Source of the DNA: CBFGTJ01 sp965651815
GTDB taxonomy: Bacteria > Actinomycetota > Acidimicrobiia > Acidimicrobiales > Microtrichaceae
Assembly: GCA_965651815.1 (NCBI GenBank)
Contig: CBFGTJ010000191.1
Coordinates: 1-6,136, forward strand
Length of the DNA stretch: 6,136 nt
Direction: 5' to 3'
The notes under the pieces were generated by a model. That model saw only the letters and a program-made list of their open reading frames with translations. It was not told the DNA's origin and ran no database searches. The position numbers and the translations under genes were made by a program. Of this stretch, positions 4,858 to 6,136 are shown in pieces. How positions within the stretch are numbered: position 1 is the first letter of the stretch; every line of letters begins with the position of its first letter.

Positions 4858-6009
4858 ATGCTGAACCTCGACTTCACCGAAGAGCAGGACATGCTGCGCG
4901 AGATGGTGCGCGGCGTGCTGGCGCAGTACGCCTCGAACGAAGCGGTGCGCGCGCTGGAGGACGACCCCGTCGGCTACTCGCCGGAGCTGTGGAGCCAGCT
5001 CGGCGAGCTCGACCTGCTGGGCCTCCTGCTGCCGGCCCGGTACGGCGGGTCGGAGATGTCGATGCTCGAGGGGGTCATCCTCTACGAGGAGCTCGGCCGG
5101 TCGCTCGCGCCGGTGCCGCACCTGGTCAGCTGCGTGCTCGGCGCGGGCGCGCTGGTGCGGGCCGGGTCCGACGAGCAGCGCGACGCGTGGCTGCCCCGGC
5201 TGGCGTCGGGTGACGCCATCCTCACCCCCGCCTGGTTGGAGCCCGGCAACAGCTTCGGGCCGAAGGGCGTGCAGGTGCGTGCCGAGGCCGACGGTGACGG
5301 GTTCCGCATCAGCGGCACCAAGCAGCACGTCCAGTTCGCATCTTCCGCCGACCGGCTGGTGGTGCTGGCCCGCACCGGCGACGCCCCCGAGGCCGTCGAC
5401 CTCTTCCTCGTCGACCCGAACGCGGAGGGGGTCACCCTCACCCAGAAGATGTCGATCAGCTCCGACACCCAGTACCGGGTCGACCTGGACGGCGTGCAGG
5501 TCACCGCGGCCGACCGCATCGGCGGCGCGGGGACCGGTTGGGCCACCTGGGAGCGGGTGATGGAGGAGGGGATGATCCTCGCCGCCGCGCTCGCGACGGG
5601 CGGCGCCGAGTACGCGCTCGACATCACCGTGCAGTACTCGAAGGACCGCGAGCAGTTCGACAAGCCGCTCGGCGCGTTCCAGGCGCTGGCGCACTACATG
5701 GCCGACGCGAAGACGGCGATCGACGGGGCGAAGATCCTCGTGTACGAGGCCGCGTGGGCGCACTCGGTCGGCAAGCCCCTCGCCCGGCTCGCCCCGATGG
5801 CGAAGCTGTTCGCCTGCAACACCTACCGGGACACCACCGCGATGGCCCAGCAGATCTTCGGCGGGGTGGGCTTCACCCTCGAGTACGAGATCCAGCTGTA
5901 CTTCCGCCGGGCGAAGCAGCTCCAGCTGTCCTGGAACGACACCCGCCGCTGCGAGGACCTGATCGCTGCTGCGGTGCTCGACGGCGAGGGGGACGACGAG
6001 GCGGCCTGA
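4858..6009 (+). CDS. Acyl-CoA dehydrogenase, FAD-adenosine-binding partner subunit (FadE family)
   Basis: A 383-residue acyl-CoA dehydrogenase homologue. It has the N-terminal helical domain (LDFTEEQDMLREMVRGVL, 4-21; LLLPARYGGSEMS, 56-68), a divergent middle domain, and a well-kept C-terminal domain: Arg264 in SKDREQFDKPLGAFQ (261-275) and QQIFGGVGFTLE (331-342), the elements that hold the adenosine part of FAD across a subunit interface. The substrate/flavin-side motif, normally E-P-x-A-G-S-D, is degraded to EPGNSFGPKG (128-137), and the C-terminal base position has no clear Glu; Glu237 lies near the isovaleryl-type base position but the alignment there is uncertain. These features complement the dehydrogenase at 1298, so the two probably form a heterotetramer. 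AGGA 7 nt before the ATG. Separated from the hydratase by 58 bp, same strand; last gene of the operon. Confidence 0.93.
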   Translation: MLNLDFTEEQDMLREMVRGVLAQYASNEAVRALEDDPVGYSPELWSQLGELDLLGLLLPARYGGSEMSMLEGVILYEELGRSLAPVPHLVSCVLGAGALVRAGSDEQRDAWLPRLASGDAILTPAWLEPGNSFGPKGVQVRAEADGDGFRISGTKQHVQFASSADRLVVLARTGDAPEAVDLFLVDPNAEGVTLTQKMSISSDTQYRVDLDGVQVTAADRIGGAGTGWATWERVMEEGMILAAALATGGAEYALDITVQYSKDREQFDKPLGAFQALAHYMADAKTAIDGAKILVYEAAWAHSVGKPLARLAPMAKLFACNTYRDTTAMAQQIFGGVGFTLEYEIQLYFRRAKQLQLSWNDTRRCEDLIAAAVLDGEGDDEAA

Positions 6010-6034
6010 CCGCTCGCAGGATCTTCACCCCGAC

Positions 6035-6072
6035 TCAGGGCCCTGTGAGGAGCTCCCTCCACAGGGCTCTGA
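6035..6072. terminator. Long hairpin after the operon, probable (bidirectional) terminator
   Basis: The arms at 6035-6047 and 6060-6072 pair over 13 bp with a single G-T pair (TCAGGGCCCTGTG against CACAGGGCTCTGA) around a 12-nt loop that itself contains GGAGCTCC. It begins 25 nt after the last stop codon. No T-tract follows on either strand, which is common for actinobacterial terminators. If the minus-strand open frame described below is real, its last codons lie within this hairpin. Confidence 0.55.
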
Positions 6073-6136
6073 CGCGTTCGGGGTGGACATCCAGCGTCCG
6101 ATCCGTAGACTGCGATTCGGAGACCATGAGGAAGGG
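6035..6136 (-). CDS. Possible 3' end of a convergent gene (33 codons, unidentified)
   Basis: On the minus strand a frame is open from the window edge to a TGA at 6037-6035, reading PFLMVSESQSTDRT followed by LDVHPERVRALWRELLTGP. By count 26 of 33 codons end in G or C, and the tail looks like an ordinary amphipathic C-terminal helix. No ribosome site precedes the Met at 6127, so if real the gene begins outside the window. I do not recognise the family. The stretch is short enough for the open frame to be chance, and it conflicts with the plus-strand promoter candidate in the same bases. Confidence 0.35.
   Translation of the reverse strand, partial: PFLMVSESQSTDRTLDVHPERVRALWRELLTGP
6084..6111 (+). 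promoter_or_regulatory. Weakly supported plus-strand promoter candidate
   Basis: TGGACA (6084-6089) matches the -35 consensus TTGACA at five of six positions, and TAGACT (6106-6111) is a good actinobacterial -10, with a 16-bp spacer. An ATG at 6126 follows about 14 nt after the -10 and would give a nearly leaderless transcript. Only 11 bases of any such gene are in the window. This reading competes with the convergent minus-strand frame over the same bases. Confidence 0.25.

Noticed and set aside
4678..5763. 361-codon minus-strand frame opposite the second dehydrogenase
   Set aside because: Low-complexity Arg/Val/Gly/His product antisense to a clear acyl-CoA dehydrogenase; a shadow.
6083..6136. 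Plus-strand coding start at GTG 6083 (VDIQRPIRRLRFGDHEEG)
   Set aside because: No ribosome site precedes it, its G/C third-position bias is weaker than in the neighbouring genes, and 18 codons give no recognisable family.
1..6136. CRISPR array, tRNA, rRNA or riboswitch
   Set aside because: No regularly spaced repeats, no tRNA-like cloverleaf with CCA end and no conserved RNA core was seen on either strand by eye.

Overview
About 98% of the window is very GC-rich DNA with strong G/C bias at third codon positions, GTG starts and 4-bp stop/start overlaps. Together with the fatty-acyl-CoA gene families present, this points to a high-GC actinobacterium (a Pseudonocardia- or Mycobacterium-like mycolate/steroid-degrader type is my guess; the sequence does not fix the genus). 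The first ~125 bases do not belong with it. They are about 37% G+C (45 of the first 120 bases) and encode, in one open frame, a piece resembling a tail tape-measure protein of phages of low-GC Firmicutes. The join at about 121-131 cuts a minus-strand lipoprotein gene in mid-ORF and looks like an assembly or cloning chimera.

Layout: (1) 1-~126, foreign phage-like fragment. (2) ~127-1206, minus strand, a secreted S33-type alpha/beta-hydrolase lipoprotein lacking its C-terminus because of the join. (3) 1207-1297, a divergent intergenic region with a -10 box and a perfect 17-bp palindrome of the kind bound by TetR-family repressors. (4) 1298-6009, plus strand, five genes that read as one operon: acyl-CoA dehydrogenase A, an alpha-methylacyl-CoA racemase-like CaiB/BaiF protein, a MaoC-like hot-dog protein without catalytic residues, a MaoC-like hot-dog hydratase with the catalytic D-x4-H pair, and acyl-CoA dehydrogenase B. 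(5) 6010-6136, a long hairpin and perhaps the tail of a convergent minus-strand gene.

How the genes fit together: the two dehydrogenases have complementary losses. A keeps the candidate catalytic glutamate and the flavin-side motif but lacks the FAD-binding arginine and Gln-x-Phe-Gly-Gly motif; B has the latter and a degenerate substrate/flavin-side motif. The two hot-dog proteins are likewise split into one apparently dead and one active half. This is the architecture known for the heteromeric FadE (ChsE) and MaoC (ChsH) enzymes that shorten sterol side chains in Mycobacterium tuberculosis. The racemase-like protein carries the His/Asp/Glu set of alpha-methylacyl-CoA racemase, suggesting a 2-methyl-branched acyl-CoA substrate. 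The inferred job is the first two steps (dehydrogenation, hydration) of one beta-oxidation cycle on a bulky, alpha-methyl-branched CoA ester; ligase, hydroxyacyl dehydrogenase and thiolase or lyase must lie elsewhere. The actual substrate cannot be read from this window.
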